Positions 52,385-61,530 are shown, counted from the first letter of the stretch. The stretch is DNA of 64,000 nucleotides from Amycolatopsis methanolica 239 (GCF_000739085.1 NZ_CP009110.1:558001-622000), one strand, 5' to 3'. A program made the numbers and translations. Notes: generated from the sequence alone by a model not told the origin.

Positions 52385-54505
52385 TCACCCAGCTAGGCGC
52401 AGGTCCCAGCCCTCCGGCAGCCCCCGAACCTTGGCCACTTCGTGATCTGCCTCGACGTGCACGGTGAGCTCGCCGAGTCGCAGGTCCGACAACCGCACCC
52501 GGCCCCACTGCCCCGGCAGGTGCGGTCGGACCACCAGCCGGTGCTGCGGCACGTGCGGTTCGAGCCCGAGGAACGACCGCACCAGCAGCAACGGCGCCGC
52601 GCTCGCCCAGGCCTGCGGCGAACACGACGTCGGGTAGGGGATCGGCGGGCTGAACTCCGATCGCGAGAACCCGCAGAACAGCTCGGGCAGCCGGCCGCCG
52701 AACGAAGCCGCGGCGTCGAGCAGTCCGGTCGCCAGCCGCTGCGCCAGGTCCACCGCGCCCGGCAGGTGCGCGTACCGCAGCAGCCCGGCCACCGCGATCG
52801 CCGTGTCGTGCGGCCATACCGAGCCGTTGTGGTAGCTCATCGGGTTGTACGCGCCCATCGCCGAGGAAAGCGTCCGCAGCCCGTAGCCGCTGTCCATCTC
52901 CGGCCTGCTGAGCCGCTCGATCAGCACCGCGGCGTGCTCGTCGGTCGCGATGCCTGACCACAGGCAGTGCGCGGTGTTGCTGGTCAGCGCGTCGAGCGGC
53001 TGCTTGCGACCATCCAGCGCGACGGCGTACCAGCCCTGCTCCGGCAGCCAGAACGCCTCGGCGAACCGCTCCCGCAGCCGTTCGGCGCGCTCCCGGCAGC
53101 GCGCCGAGGTGGCCGGGTCGTTGAACGCGTCGGCCAGTTCGGCGCGCGCCAGCCAGGCCGCGTAGGCGTAGCCCTGCACCTCGCACAACGCGATCGGCGT
53201 GGTCGCCAGCCGCCCGGCCGCGTCGTTGATGCCGTCGAAGCTGTCCTTCCAGCCCTGGTTGAGCAGGCCACGGTCGGTCGCCCGCCGGTACTCGACGAAC
53301 CCGTCGCCGTCCCGGTCGCCGTAGCGTTCCAGCCATTCCAGGGCCGCGTCGGCGGCCGGGAGCAGCGCCCGCACCGCCGTCTCGCCCGCGCCCCAGCGCC
53401 AGCACTCGGCCAGCAGCATGACGAACAGCGGCGACGCGTCCACCGTGCCGTAGTAGTGGCTGCCGCCGAGCACCTGGTCGCTGTCCGGACCGAGCCGCAG
53501 CTCGTGCAGGATCCGGCCGGGCTCCTCCTCGGTCAATGGGTCGACACGCTTGCCCTGCAGCTCCGCCAGCGTCTCCAGCGTGCCCAGCGCGAGCCCGACG
53601 TCCAGTGGCAGCGCCATCCACGCGGTGAGCAGGCTGTCCCGCCCGAACAACGTCATGAACCAGGGCGCGCCTGCCGCGACGAACGGGCGGCCGTCCTGGC
53701 TGCTGTCGTGGATCTGCAACGCGCCGAGATCGCTTTCGGTGCGCTGCAGCACCTGCGTCAGCACCGGGTCGTCGGCCGCGATCATCGTGCTCACGTCGCG
53801 CCACGCGCGGATCTTGCGCGCCGGCCCGCTCGCCTCGACCTCCTCGCCGCGGTCGAACTGCGGCCGCACCCGCCGGTTCCCGACGGTCGGCTGCACCACG
53901 ATCTCGGTCGACCACTCGCCGCGGGCAGGCACGACGACCCGCCAGTTCAGCACGCCGGGCGCGGCCAGCGGGTCCGCGGTGGCGCTCACCGACAGGCCGC
54001 GCGAGCCGTCGGACCGGTCGCGCAGCAACAGTTCCGAGCCTGCCACGGTGGCGTCCGCCCCGCCGTGGGCGGGGCGGCCCTCCTTGACCGCGAACAGGTC
54101 CGAGAAGTCCGCATCGACGTGCAGGGTCAGCGTCGCGACGGTGTTCTCCCGCCCGAGGTTCCGCAGCGTGATCGTCTCCCGCAGACCGTCGCCGACCAGC
54201 CGCTCCCGCACGAGTAGAAGGGTGCTGTCGGCCTGGCCCGGCTTGGGGTTGCGGCGCAGCACGAACTGCGCCGCGAACGCCTCCGGCGAGATGACCGACA
54301 GCGGGTGCGGGGACTGCCCGTCCAGCCGCAGCTCCCACCGCGAGACCAGCCGCGCGTCCCGGAAGAACAGGCCTTGCGACGTGCCCGGCTGGATGTCGCC
54401 GTTGGTGCCGGACAGGCAGAACGTGCTGCCCTCGACGAGCGTGACCGTGCCGCCCGCGCTGGTCACGGGCACCGGTTCGCCCGCGTTGAACGCTTCCGGC
54501 GTCAT
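52385..54505 (-). CDS. Amylo-alpha-1,6-glucosidase / glycogen-debranching-like enzyme
   Basis: The 706-residue product has an N-terminal beta domain of bacterial debranching enzymes (about 15-210; FCLSGTNGDIQPGTSQGLFFRDARLVSRWEL) and an (alpha/alpha)6-barrel (about 260-640; APWFMTLFGRDSLLTAWMALP, DRDGDGFVEYRR, GLLNQGWKDSFD, GYAYAAWLARAEL, NPMSYHNGSVWPHDTAIAV). The Asp in FGRDS and the Asp/Glu residues near GWKDS and WPHD are probable catalytic or sugar-binding acids. It is GH15/GH63-like and cytosolic, acting on alpha-glucans or related oligosaccharides. Its start overlaps the stop of the glycosyltransferase gene (ATGA), so both fall under the CIRCE-bearing promoter. Confidence 0.85.
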   Translation of the reverse strand: MTPEAFNAGEPVPVTSAGGTVTLVEGSTFCLSGTNGDIQPGTSQGLFFRDARLVSRWELRLDGQSPHPLSVISPEAFAAQFVLRRNPKPGQADSTLLLVRERLVGDGLRETITLRNLGRENTVATLTLHVDADFSDLFAVKEGRPAHGGADATVAGSELLLRDRSDGSRGLSVSATADPLAAPGVLNWRVVVPARGEWSTEIVVQPTVGNRRVRPQFDRGEEVEASGPARKIRAWRDVSTMIAADDPVLTQVLQRTESDLGALQIHDSSQDGRPFVAAGAPWFMTLFGRDSLLTAWMALPLDVGLALGTLETLAELQGKRVDPLTEEEPGRILHELRLGPDSDQVLGGSHYYGTVDASPLFVMLLAECWRWGAGETAVRALLPAADAALEWLERYGDRDGDGFVEYRRATDRGLLNQGWKDSFDGINDAAGRLATTPIALCEVQGYAYAAWLARAELADAFNDPATSARCRERAERLRERFAEAFWLPEQGWYAVALDGRKQPLDALTSNTAHCLWSGIATDEHAAVLIERLSRPEMDSGYGLRTLSSAMGAYNPMSYHNGSVWPHDTAIAVAGLLRYAHLPGAVDLAQRLATGLLDAAASFGGRLPELFCGFSRSEFSPPIPYPTSCSPQAWASAAPLLLVRSFLGLEPHVPQHRLVVRPHLPGQWGRVRLSDLRLGELTVHVEADHEVAKVRGLPEGWDLRLAG

Positions 54506-55719
54506 GGCCGTCCTCCGGATGGCTGCAGGGTGGGGCCGTCGTTGTCCATCTGGTCGTAGGCGCGGTCGAGCGCCGAGTCCAGGGCCGCGTAGTCGCGACG
54601 CAGCCGGCTGACCTCGACCGCCCGCCGGTACGCGGCCTCGTAGCCGGCGCCCAGCCCGCCGACGTCGAAGTGCTCGGCGACGTGCGCGCGGCACTTGGCC
54701 GGGTCGAGGTGGCCGACGTCGTGCAGGGCCTGCACCAGGTCGGCCGGGTCGTCGCGCACCAGGCCGGTGACGCCCTCCACGACGACCTCCGGCACCGCGC
54801 CGGACCGCAGCGCCACCACCGGCGTGCCGCACGCCATCGCCTCGATCATGACCATCCCGAACGGCTCCTCCCACTGGATCGGGAAGAGCAGGCAGCGGGC
54901 CTTGGCGAGCAGCTCGCGCTTCGCGGTCGCGTCGGCGACGCCGAACACGTGGTCGTTGTCGGTGAGCCGCGGCCGGACCTCCCGCTCGAAGTACTCCTTC
55001 TCGATCGGCTCGGCGCACTTGCCCGCCAGGACCAGTCGCAGCCCGGCGCGGTGCGCGGCCTCCAGCGCGAGGTGCGGCGCCTTGTCCGGGTGGAACCGGC
55101 CGAGGAACAACGCGTAGTCGTCCTTTTCGGCCTGGAACGGCCAGTCGGCCAGCCGCAGTGCGTTGTGGACGGTGCCGATCCAGTTCAGGCCGGGCGCCAG
55201 CTCGCGCTGCCGGTCGCTGATCGCCACCAGGTGCACGTCGTCGCCCAGTTCGGTGTAGTAGCGCGCCATGTCCTCGCCGACCGGGCCGTGCACGGTCACC
55301 ACAGTCGGCACGCCGTATGCGGGGGCGTTGAGCGGGCCGGCCAGCGAGTGGTCGTGCACGACGTCGACGCCCTCGGTCGCGGCGAGCCGCTGCACCGCCC
55401 GGCGCGCGGCGATGGCGTGCATGACCTCCGGGTAGGGCTCGCCGAGCAGTTCGGGCACGGTGCGGTCCCAGACCGGGACGAACCGCGCCTTCGTGCCGGG
55501 ACGGCCCGCGCCGATCAGGGTGACGTGGTGCCCGCGGTCGACGAGGGCGTCCGCGAGGTCGGCCACGACCGCCTCGACCCCGCCGTAGGCCTTCGGAGGA
55601 ACGTCGAAGTAGGGCGGGACGACCATCGCCACGCGGAGCGGGCGGTCGGGGTCGTCCCGTCGCACGGCGGCGTGCGAAACAGATCGGGCTTTCCACGCGG
55701 GGCGGTGCGCGCTGCTCAA
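54502..55719 (-). CDS. GT4 glycosyltransferase
   Basis: The 405-residue product is a GT-B enzyme: VAMVVPPYFDVPPKAYGGVEAVV with the acceptor-side glycine loop (about 30-52), DVVHDHSLAG, TVHGPVGEDMA, FLGRFHPDKAPHLALEAA (about 205-222) and the donor-binding EEPFGMVMIEAMACGTPVVAL (about 290-310, E-x7-E motif). It starts with TTG, four bases after a strong GAGGAGG. Relatives make alpha-glucosides or mannosides from nucleotide-sugar donors; the partner debranching gene points to alpha-glucan metabolism. The promoter carries a perfect CIRCE operator, predicting heat-shock control. Confidence 0.88.
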   Translation of the reverse strand: MSSAHRPAWKARSVSHAAVRRDDPDRPLRVAMVVPPYFDVPPKAYGGVEAVVADLADALVDRGHHVTLIGAGRPGTKARFVPVWDRTVPELLGEPYPEVMHAIAARRAVQRLAATEGVDVVHDHSLAGPLNAPAYGVPTVVTVHGPVGEDMARYYTELGDDVHLVAISDRQRELAPGLNWIGTVHNALRLADWPFQAEKDDYALFLGRFHPDKAPHLALEAAHRAGLRLVLAGKCAEPIEKEYFEREVRPRLTDNDHVFGVADATAKRELLAKARCLLFPIQWEEPFGMVMIEAMACGTPVVALRSGAVPEVVVEGVTGLVRDDPADLVQALHDVGHLDPAKCRAHVAEHFDVGGLGAGYEAAYRRAVEVSRLRRDYAALDSALDRAYDQMDNDGPTLQPSGGRP

Positions 55720-55745
55720 GCTGCCTCCTCGGACCGTCTATGCAA

Positions 55746-55772
55746 TTAGCACTCTCCTACTAAGAGTGCTAA
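55746..55772 (-). promoter_or_regulatory. CIRCE element (HrcA operator), perfect match
   Basis: TTAGCACTC (55746-55754), nine spacer bases and GAGTGCTAA (55764-55772) form the exact CIRCE consensus with the canonical spacing. It ends 27 bases before the TTG of the glycosyltransferase gene. HrcA binding here would repress the glycosyltransferase/debranching operon at normal temperature. No groES/groEL gene is nearby. Confidence 0.93.
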
Positions 55773-55818
55773 TACAGCGGCGCGCACCTCGGCAAGCTCC
55801 GGGTGTGGGAGATCTGTG

Positions 55819-57117
55819 TCACACGGTAATCCGCCTCGCCGCGAGGACGCCCGCGAGTCCGAGTGCCGCGGTCCCGGCGAGGACCGCGAGGAACGCCGCC
55901 GGTGCCGCGCCTTCCGCCGCGATGAGCGACCGAGTCCACTCGCGACAGCCGTGGCCAGGGTCTGCGCCAGCTGGAGCGCCGCGCTGACCGAGCCCTGTTG
56001 CTCGTCGGGGCGCGGCCGAGGGTCTCGGTGGTGGCGGCGTTGAACGCGACACCCATGCCGGCTCCGCCGATCACCCAGCCGAGCGCCGCGAGCAGCCCTG
56101 GACCGACGAGTACGCCGTAGGCCAGTACCGCCACCTCGGCCACCAGGACTGCGAAACCCAGACCCACCGCCATCCGCCGGTTGCGGTCCCAGTTCGCTTG
56201 CGCTGCCGAGCCGGCCACCCAGCTCAGCGCCCCGGCCGACAGGCCCAGGCCGGCTTCGAAGGCGCTCACGTGCCGAAGTTCGGTCAACCCCAGCGGCAGG
56301 AACGCCCCGGTGCCGAAGTACACCGCGCACAGCAGGAACCGCACGACCACCCCGGCGGGGACGCCGCGCCGGACGACGAGCGTCCCGGCCAGGGTGACCT
56401 GCCGCAGCGCCAGGATGGCGAGGGCGAAACCGGCGGAGGCGAGCGGAACCAGCACCGCGACGGCGCGGAGTTCCAGTACGGCCAACAGGATCGCGGTTCC
56501 CGCGGCGAGCGCGGTGCTGCTGACGAGCGGCCGCCACCGGGACGATCGCAGGGTCGTGGCGGCCGGCCGTGCCAGTCCGGGGAGCGTGCACCAGCCCGCG
56601 ACCCCGGCGAGCGGGATCATGGCCAGGAACACCCACCGCCAGCCCGCCGAACTCGCCACCGCCGCCGCGACGACCGGGCCGGCCAGCGACGGGATCGTCC
56701 AGGCCGAGGACAGCAGCGCGAACATGCTGGCATGCAGCCGTTCGGGGTAGACCAGCCCGATCAGCGTGTAGGCCATCGCCATCACCGCGCCGACCCCGGG
56801 GCCCTGTGTGAACCGGCCGAGCAGGAACACCGGCCACGAGGGGCGAGGCCGGCCAGCGCGCTGCCGAGTGCGAACGCGACCAGCCCGGCGGCAAGCGGAC
56901 GGGCCGGCCCGCCCCGGTCGGCGGCGTGACCGGCGAGGACGGTGTCGACGATGTTGGCCAGCATCAGCGCGGCCAAGGCCCAGCCGTAGGAGCCGAGGCC
57001 GCCGAGCAGGCGGGAGATGTCCGGGAGGATGGTCGCCACCCCGAGGGATTCGAGCGCGACCAGTCCGACGGTGAGCACGATGCCGACGGTGCGGGCCCGG
57101 TAGCGGGCCGAGAGCAC
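55819..57117 (-). pseudogene. MFS drug-efflux transporter, frameshifted
   Basis: An MFS protein of about 14-helix type can be read only by changing frame three times. The start at GTG 57117 gives VGIVLTVGLVALESLGVATILP and GHAADRGGPARPLAAGLV. Near 56840 the frame shifts to FLLGRFTQGPGVGAVMAMAYTL and runs to FNAATTETLGRAPTSN. Near 56015 it shifts to QQGSVSAALQLAQTLATAVA. Near 55935 it shifts to SLIAAEGAAPAAFLAVLAG and ends at 55819. Each piece is well conserved in kind, so decay is recent or the sequence has indel errors in GC runs. It is divergent from a TetR gene, the usual regulator of such pumps. Confidence 0.8.
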
Positions 57118-57154
57118 CCTCGGAAGCCGGGGAGAGGGTCATGGCGGCGATTAT

Positions 57155-57169
57155 GTTCCATACCGGAAC
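57155..57169. promoter_or_regulatory. Candidate TetR operator
   Basis: GTTCC and GGAAC form a perfect inverted repeat over five bases between the divergent MFS and TetR genes, a typical position for autoregulation. Confidence 0.55.
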
Positions 57170-57195
57170 GAAATCGAAGTGCTAGGGTGGCGGCT

Positions 57196-57834
57196 GTGAC
57201 GGGCACCCGGGCCGGCCGGCCACGCGACGAGCGCATCGATGGAGCCGTCCGCGAAGCGACGGTGGACCTGCTGAACGAGGTGGGCTACGCGGCGCTCACC
57301 CTGGAGGCGGTGGCGACCAGGGCGGGCACGAGCAAACCCGCGCTACGCCGCCGCTGGCGGGGGCGTCCGCACCTGGTGGTCGACGCGCTGGTGGCCACCG
57401 TCGGCGCGGTGCCGACGCCGGACACCGGGTGCACGCGCTGCGACCTGATCGCGGGCATCGGGACGCTCAGCGAGGCCTTCACGACCCGGATCGGACGGCG
57501 CGTGCTGCCCGCGCTGGTCGCCGACCTCGCCGACGATCCGGAACTCGCGGAGGTGTTCCTGCGCGACTACTTCCACACGCGACGGAGGTCCACGGCGGAA
57601 GCCCTGCGCCGCGGCGTCGAGCGCGGCGACCTCGACCCGGACCTCGACTTCGACCTCGTGCTCGACATGCTCGCCTCGACCACCTACTACCGGGTCCTCT
57701 TCGGACACCTGCCGGTCACCGATCACCTCGCGGAGCAGGTGGTGGACGTGGTGCTGACCGGAGCCGCCACGCCGGGCTGGCGCGGCTGCGCTCACCGGCC
57801 CGGGCCGCCGGGGCGGACCAGGCCGGACTCGTAG
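57196..57834 (+). CDS. TetR-family repressor
   Basis: The 212-residue product has an N-terminal helix-turn-helix (VREATVDLLNEVGYAALTLEAVATRAGTSKPAL in pieces at about 17-50, recognition helix near KPALRRRW) and a C-terminal helical ligand domain with DYFHTRRRSTAEALRRGVERG. The start GTG at 57196 is five bases from AGGGTGG; GTG 57187 is possible. It faces the broken MFS gene and probably regulated it. The 3' end overlaps the regulator fragment on the opposite strand by 43 bp. Confidence 0.88.
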   Translation: MTGTRAGRPRDERIDGAVREATVDLLNEVGYAALTLEAVATRAGTSKPALRRRWRGRPHLVVDALVATVGAVPTPDTGCTRCDLIAGIGTLSEAFTTRIGRRVLPALVADLADDPELAEVFLRDYFHTRRRSTAEALRRGVERGDLDPDLDFDLVLDMLASTTYYRVLFGHLPVTDHLAEQVVDVVLTGAATPGWRGCAHRPGPPGRTRPDS

Positions 57835-58245
57835 GCGATGTGCACCAGCTGGGCGCGATCGCGGGCATCCAGTTTGGACAGCAACCGGCTCACGTAGGTG
57901 CGGGTCGTGGCCGGGCTCAGGAACAGCCGCCCGGCGATCTCGTCGTTGGACCGGCCCGCGGCGACCTCGGCGAGCAGTTCCGGTTCCCGCTCGGTCAGGC
58001 GCGCCAGCCGCCCCGGGTCGGTGCGGTGCCCGTGCGCCGCCGCTATCACGCGCCGGGTGACCGACGGCGACAGCAGTGCGTCACCTGCGGCGACCGTCCG
58101 ACCCGCGGCCCGCAGGTCGTCCGGCTCGGTGTTCTTCAGCAGGAATCCCGAGGCGACGGCGCGGATCGCGTCGAAGATGTGCTCGTCGGTGTCGAACGTG
58201 GTCAGGACGACCACCCACACGGCACGCAACCGCGGGTCGGCGACG
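57792..58245 (-). pseudogene. LuxR-type response regulator, C-terminal part
   Basis: The fragment begins in the middle of a receiver domain (DPRLRAVWVVVLTTFDTDEHIFDAI, with the Lys in GFLLKNTEPDDL) and continues through an intact LuxR helix-turn-helix (LTEREPELLAEVAAG, SNDEIAGRLFLSPATTRTYVSRLLSKL). The phosphorylation-site half of the receiver and any start codon are missing. The frame upstream of about 58245 is antisense to a multicopper-oxidase fragment. It was therefore cut at the 5' side. Confidence 0.8.
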
Positions 58246-58255
58246 TGCGGCCGTT

Positions 58256-58628
58256 GTCCCGCTCGGATGCCGTGGCGGAACGCGACTTCACGTTCCGCCG
58301 CGGCGGGGCCGAGCACCACGGGATGACACTGTGGACGGTCAACGGGATGCCGTTCAGCGCGGACGGCGTCGTGGCCGAGCCCGCCCTGGGCACGGTGGAG
58401 CTGTGGCCGTTGCGGGCGCAGAACGTGCCGCACCCGATCCACATCCACCTCGCGCCGTTCCAGGTGCCGGGCGCCGCGCACGGCTGGAAGGACACGGTCG
58501 ACCTGGGCAACGGCGACCAGGCCGAGGTGCTCATGCGGTTCGAGGGTTATCGCGGGAAGTACGTCCTGCACTGCCACAACCTCGAACACGAGGACATGAT
58601 GATGATGGCGAATTTCGTGGTCCGGTGA
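58256..58628 (+). pseudogene. Multicopper oxidase, C-terminal fragment
   Basis: About 120 residues of a cupredoxin end remain, including the copper-binding motifs HPIHIHLAPFQV and YVLHCHNLEHEDMMMMANF, which provide type 1/2/3 copper ligands. Everything before WTVNGMPFS is gone and no start is near. It meets the response-regulator fragment head-on at about 58250. It ends one base before the Spo0M-like stop on the other strand. Confidence 0.82.
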
Positions 58629-58629
58629 G

Positions 58630-59583
58630 TTACTCCTCGCCGTCGAACTCGAAGGCCTCTTCCAGCATCTCGCCCATGATCATGCCGCCGACGACACCCG
58701 CCGCGGCGCCGGCCACCATGCCGCCGACGCCCATGCCGCGGCCGTGACCGTGGTGGCCGTGGTGGCCGGGGTGGTAGCCACCGAAGGCCGGGTTGCCGAA
58801 CGCGGAGTGCCCGCCGCGCTGGGCGGCTTCGCTCAGCCACTGCCCGATGAGCGCGGCCCAGTCGGCGTTCTCCGCGTCCTGGTGCGACATCTGGAAGCGG
58901 CCGAACGAGTCGCCGCCTGCCTGCATGAAGCGGCCCCGCCGGTCGGCCTCGAGCACGACGGCGAGATCGTGCGGCCCGGCGACGAAGGTCAGTTCGACCT
59001 CGTTGATCCGCCCGGCGAACTCGGCCGGCGGGAAGAACTCGAGCTCCTGGTAGAAGCCCAGCTCCTGGCGCACGCCGTAGAGGTGGCCCGCTTCCACGTC
59101 GGCGTTGCGGAAGCGGAACCCGAGCTGCCCGAACGCGTCGAGCACCCGGTCCTGCGACGGCAGCGGGTGCACGTGGACCGGGTCGAGGTCACCCTTGTCC
59201 GGCGCGCCCGAGATCACCAGCTCGGTCCGCACACCGACCGCCATGCCGTGCAGGAGCGAGTCGCCGACCGCGGTGATCGGCGTCTCCCACGGCAGGCGCA
59301 GCTCGAACGGCACCGTGACCAGCTGACCGGACGGCACCCGCACGCCCTGCTGCACGAGCTGGCGGTGGAACTCCCCGGTGGCCGCGGACTCGTGCCCGCC
59401 GTGCTCGATCTCGATCCGCGTGACCAGCGACAGGACGACCTGGTCGATGGCCGCGTCTGCGCTGCCGCCCTGGATCCGGACCTGCCCCGTGACCACCCCA
59501 CCGGGCGTCACGTGCGGCGAGTCGAGCACGGTGTCGACCGACGGCCCACCGATGCCGAAGGCGCTGAGCATCCGCTTGAACAT
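58630..59583 (-). CDS. Spo0M-like (SpoOM) protein with His/Gly-rich tail
   Basis: The 317-residue product has the SpoOM arrestin-like domain at about 1-235: MFKRMLSAFGIGGPSVDTVL, VTPGGVVTGQVRIQGG, LVTRIEIEHGG, VPFELRLPWETPIT, PVHVHPLPSQDRVLDAF. In Bacillus Spo0M influences sporulation and cell shape; in actinobacteria its role is not established. The C-terminus adds a HPGHHGHHGHGRG stretch that could bind metal and a glycine-zipper helix (MVAGAAAGVVGGMIMGEM), which may insert in or contact the membrane. GAGGA precedes the ATG. It appears monocistronic. Confidence 0.88.
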   Translation of the reverse strand: MFKRMLSAFGIGGPSVDTVLDSPHVTPGGVVTGQVRIQGGSADAAIDQVVLSLVTRIEIEHGGHESAATGEFHRQLVQQGVRVPSGQLVTVPFELRLPWETPITAVGDSLLHGMAVGVRTELVISGAPDKGDLDPVHVHPLPSQDRVLDAFGQLGFRFRNADVEAGHLYGVRQELGFYQELEFFPPAEFAGRINEVELTFVAGPHDLAVVLEADRRGRFMQAGGDSFGRFQMSHQDAENADWAALIGQWLSEAAQRGGHSAFGNPAFGGYHPGHHGHHGHGRGMGVGGMVAGAAAGVVGGMIMGEMLEEAFEFDGEE

Positions 59584-59657
59584 GGACAGTTCCTCCTGAG
59601 ATCCGGACAAAACAGACTCAAGATCGAGACTATCGCCACCCCACCCGCCGCGGTGGG

Positions 59658-60302
59658 TCAGGAGCCCAGGTACCGCAAGACAGCCAGCACCCGCCGGCTG
59701 TACCCGCTCGTATGGCTCAACCGCAGCTTGTCGAAGATCGCGTTCACGTGCTTCTCCACCGCGGACTGCGACACGTACAGCTCCGCCGCGATGCCGGCGT
59801 TCGTGTGCCCCTCGGCCATCTTCGCCAGCACTTCGCGTTCCCGGGCGGTCAGCGTCGCGAGCGGGTCGGCGTGCGTGGTGCGTGCCAGCAGCCGCCGGAC
59901 GACCTCGGGGTCGAACGCCGCCCCGCCGGATCCGACCCGTTCCAGTGCGTCGAGGAACTCGCCGACCTGCATCACCCGGTCCTTGAGCAGGTACCCCACC
60001 CGACCGCCGTCGTCCGTGATCAGCTCGGTCGCGTACCGCTTCTCCACGTACTGGGACAGCACCAGCACCCCGACGTCCGGCCAGCGCCGCCGGATCTCCA
60101 GCGCCGCCCGCAGGCCCTCGTCGGTGTGGTCGGGCGGCATTCGGATGTCCGTCACCACCACGTCCGGCTGCGCCCGGGCCACCTCGTCGAGCAGCTCCGT
60201 GGCGTTGCCGACCGCGGCGAGCACCTCGTGGCCCTCCTCGGCGAGCAGCCGGATCAGGCCCTCCCGCAGCAACGTCGAATCCTCGGCCAGGATCACCCGC
60301 AC
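59658..60302 (-). CDS. NarL/LuxR-type response regulator
   Basis: The 214-residue product has a receiver domain with the acidic pair in LAEDS, the phospho-acceptor Asp in VVVTDIRMPP (about 54) and Lys in GYLLKDRV. It ends in a LuxR helix-turn-helix (LTAREREVLAKMAEGHTN, YVSQSAVEKHVNAIFDKL). It is encoded downstream of its kinase, overlapping it by ten bases. Unlike the fragment at 57792 it is complete. The target genes are unknown; the DedA gene starts on the other side of the kinase. Confidence 0.93.
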   Translation of the reverse strand: MRVILAEDSTLLREGLIRLLAEEGHEVLAAVGNATELLDEVARAQPDVVVTDIRMPPDHTDEGLRAALEIRRRWPDVGVLVLSQYVEKRYATELITDDGGRVGYLLKDRVMQVGEFLDALERVGSGGAAFDPEVVRRLLARTTHADPLATLTAREREVLAKMAEGHTNAGIAAELYVSQSAVEKHVNAIFDKLRLSHTSGYSRRVLAVLRYLGS

Positions 60303-61423
60303 GGCAGCTCCGCCCGCACGACCGTCGGCCCGCCGGCCGGACTGTCCACAGTGAACACGCCGTCGGCCGCGCCGACCCGCCTGGCCAGGCCGGATAGCCC
60401 GTTGCCCGTGACCTGAGCGCCGCCAACGCCGTCGTCGGTGATCGTCACGCCGACCATCCTGCCCGCCCGCGCCACCGCGATCTCGATGCGGCTCGCCGCC
60501 GCGTGCTTGATCGCGTTCGTCACCGCCTCCGACGCGACGAAGTAGGCGACCGTCTCGGTCGCCGGATCCAACCTCTCCGCCAGCGCGTACGAGAGCGCGA
60601 CCGGCAGGCTCGACCGCTCGGCCAGCGCCTCCAGCGCCGTGGCAAGCCCGCCTTCGTCCAGCGCGATCGGGTACACGCGCCACGCCACGTCCCGCAGTTC
60701 CTGCAGCGCGAGCTGCGTCTCCTCGTGCGCCTGCCGCAGCAGCGCCTCCGCCCGCTCCGGGTCCTTCGCGCGCCGGGCGCGGCCGAGCAGCATGCCCAGC
60801 GACACGATCCGCTGCTGCACCCCGTCGTGCAGGTCGCGTTCGATCCGCCGCCGCTCGTCGTTCACCGCCTCGACGACCTCGGCGCGGCTGTGGGTGAGCG
60901 CGTCGACCCGGCGCTGCAACCGTTCCTGCTTCGTGGGGCCGAAGAAGTGGTGCGCCAGCGTGCGTTCCAGTGCGCCGACGCCGATGAGCCCCTGCACGGC
61001 GAGGAACACGAGCAGCGCGCCCATCAGCAGCAGCACGGGCACGTCGAACCAGTCCTGGTCGTCGCCGAGCGGCTGCCCGCCCGCCAGCCGCCACACCGTG
61101 ATCACCGCCGTCGCCAGGCCCAGCCCGATCAAGGCGAAGACACCCGCGCCGAGACCGCCCGCGACGCTGCGCGACGCCAGGTACCGCAGCGCGCGCGAGT
61201 CGCGGTAGTCGTCCGAGGTGGGGTAGTCGAGGAACCGCTGGAGCCGCGCCCGTTCCCGCTCGGCGAACCAGCGGGTGGCCCGGAACACGGTGGGGCGCGC
61301 GGCCGGCACCGCGAGGGCGAGCGTCGCCACGACGACGAAGGCCGCCTCGGCGAACGCACTCAGCCCGCCGAGCGCCAGGCCCGCCGTCACCCGGATCGCG
61401 CGGCGCAGGTCCACTGTGGGCAC
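60293..61423 (-). CDS. NarX/DesK-type sensor histidine kinase
   Basis: The 376-residue product has two N-terminal hydrophobic hairpins (about 12-38 and 90-150), a HisKA_3 dimerisation domain with the phospho-acceptor in RRRIERDLHDGVQQRI (about 195-210) and an HATPase end (SEAVTNAIKHA, ITDDGVGGA, GNGLSGLARRV). It lacks a recognisable extracellular sensor domain, so signals probably arise in the membrane. GTG start at 61423. It forms an operon with the response regulator. Confidence 0.92.
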   Translation of the reverse strand: MPTVDLRRAIRVTAGLALGGLSAFAEAAFVVVATLALAVPAARPTVFRATRWFAERERARLQRFLDYPTSDDYRDSRALRYLASRSVAGGLGAGVFALIGLGLATAVITVWRLAGGQPLGDDQDWFDVPVLLLMGALLVFLAVQGLIGVGALERTLAHHFFGPTKQERLQRRVDALTHSRAEVVEAVNDERRRIERDLHDGVQQRIVSLGMLLGRARRAKDPERAEALLRQAHEETQLALQELRDVAWRVYPIALDEGGLATALEALAERSSLPVALSYALAERLDPATETVAYFVASEAVTNAIKHAAASRIEIAVARAGRMVGVTITDDGVGGAQVTGNGLSGLARRVGAADGVFTVDSPAGGPTVVRAELPCG

Positions 61424-61530
61424 AACCCGAGGTTAGCGGGGTTCCGCCCGGCCGGTACTGAGGTTTTCCGCAGGATGATCGGGTGCCGCGCCCCATGTCC
61501 GGCCGCCGCCCGCGAACCTAGCTTCGAATC

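Noticed and set aside
57429..58628. A 399-residue fusion protein ending in a multicopper oxidase domain
   Set aside because: Its first two thirds are out-of-frame readings of the TetR gene and antisense of the response-regulator fragment.
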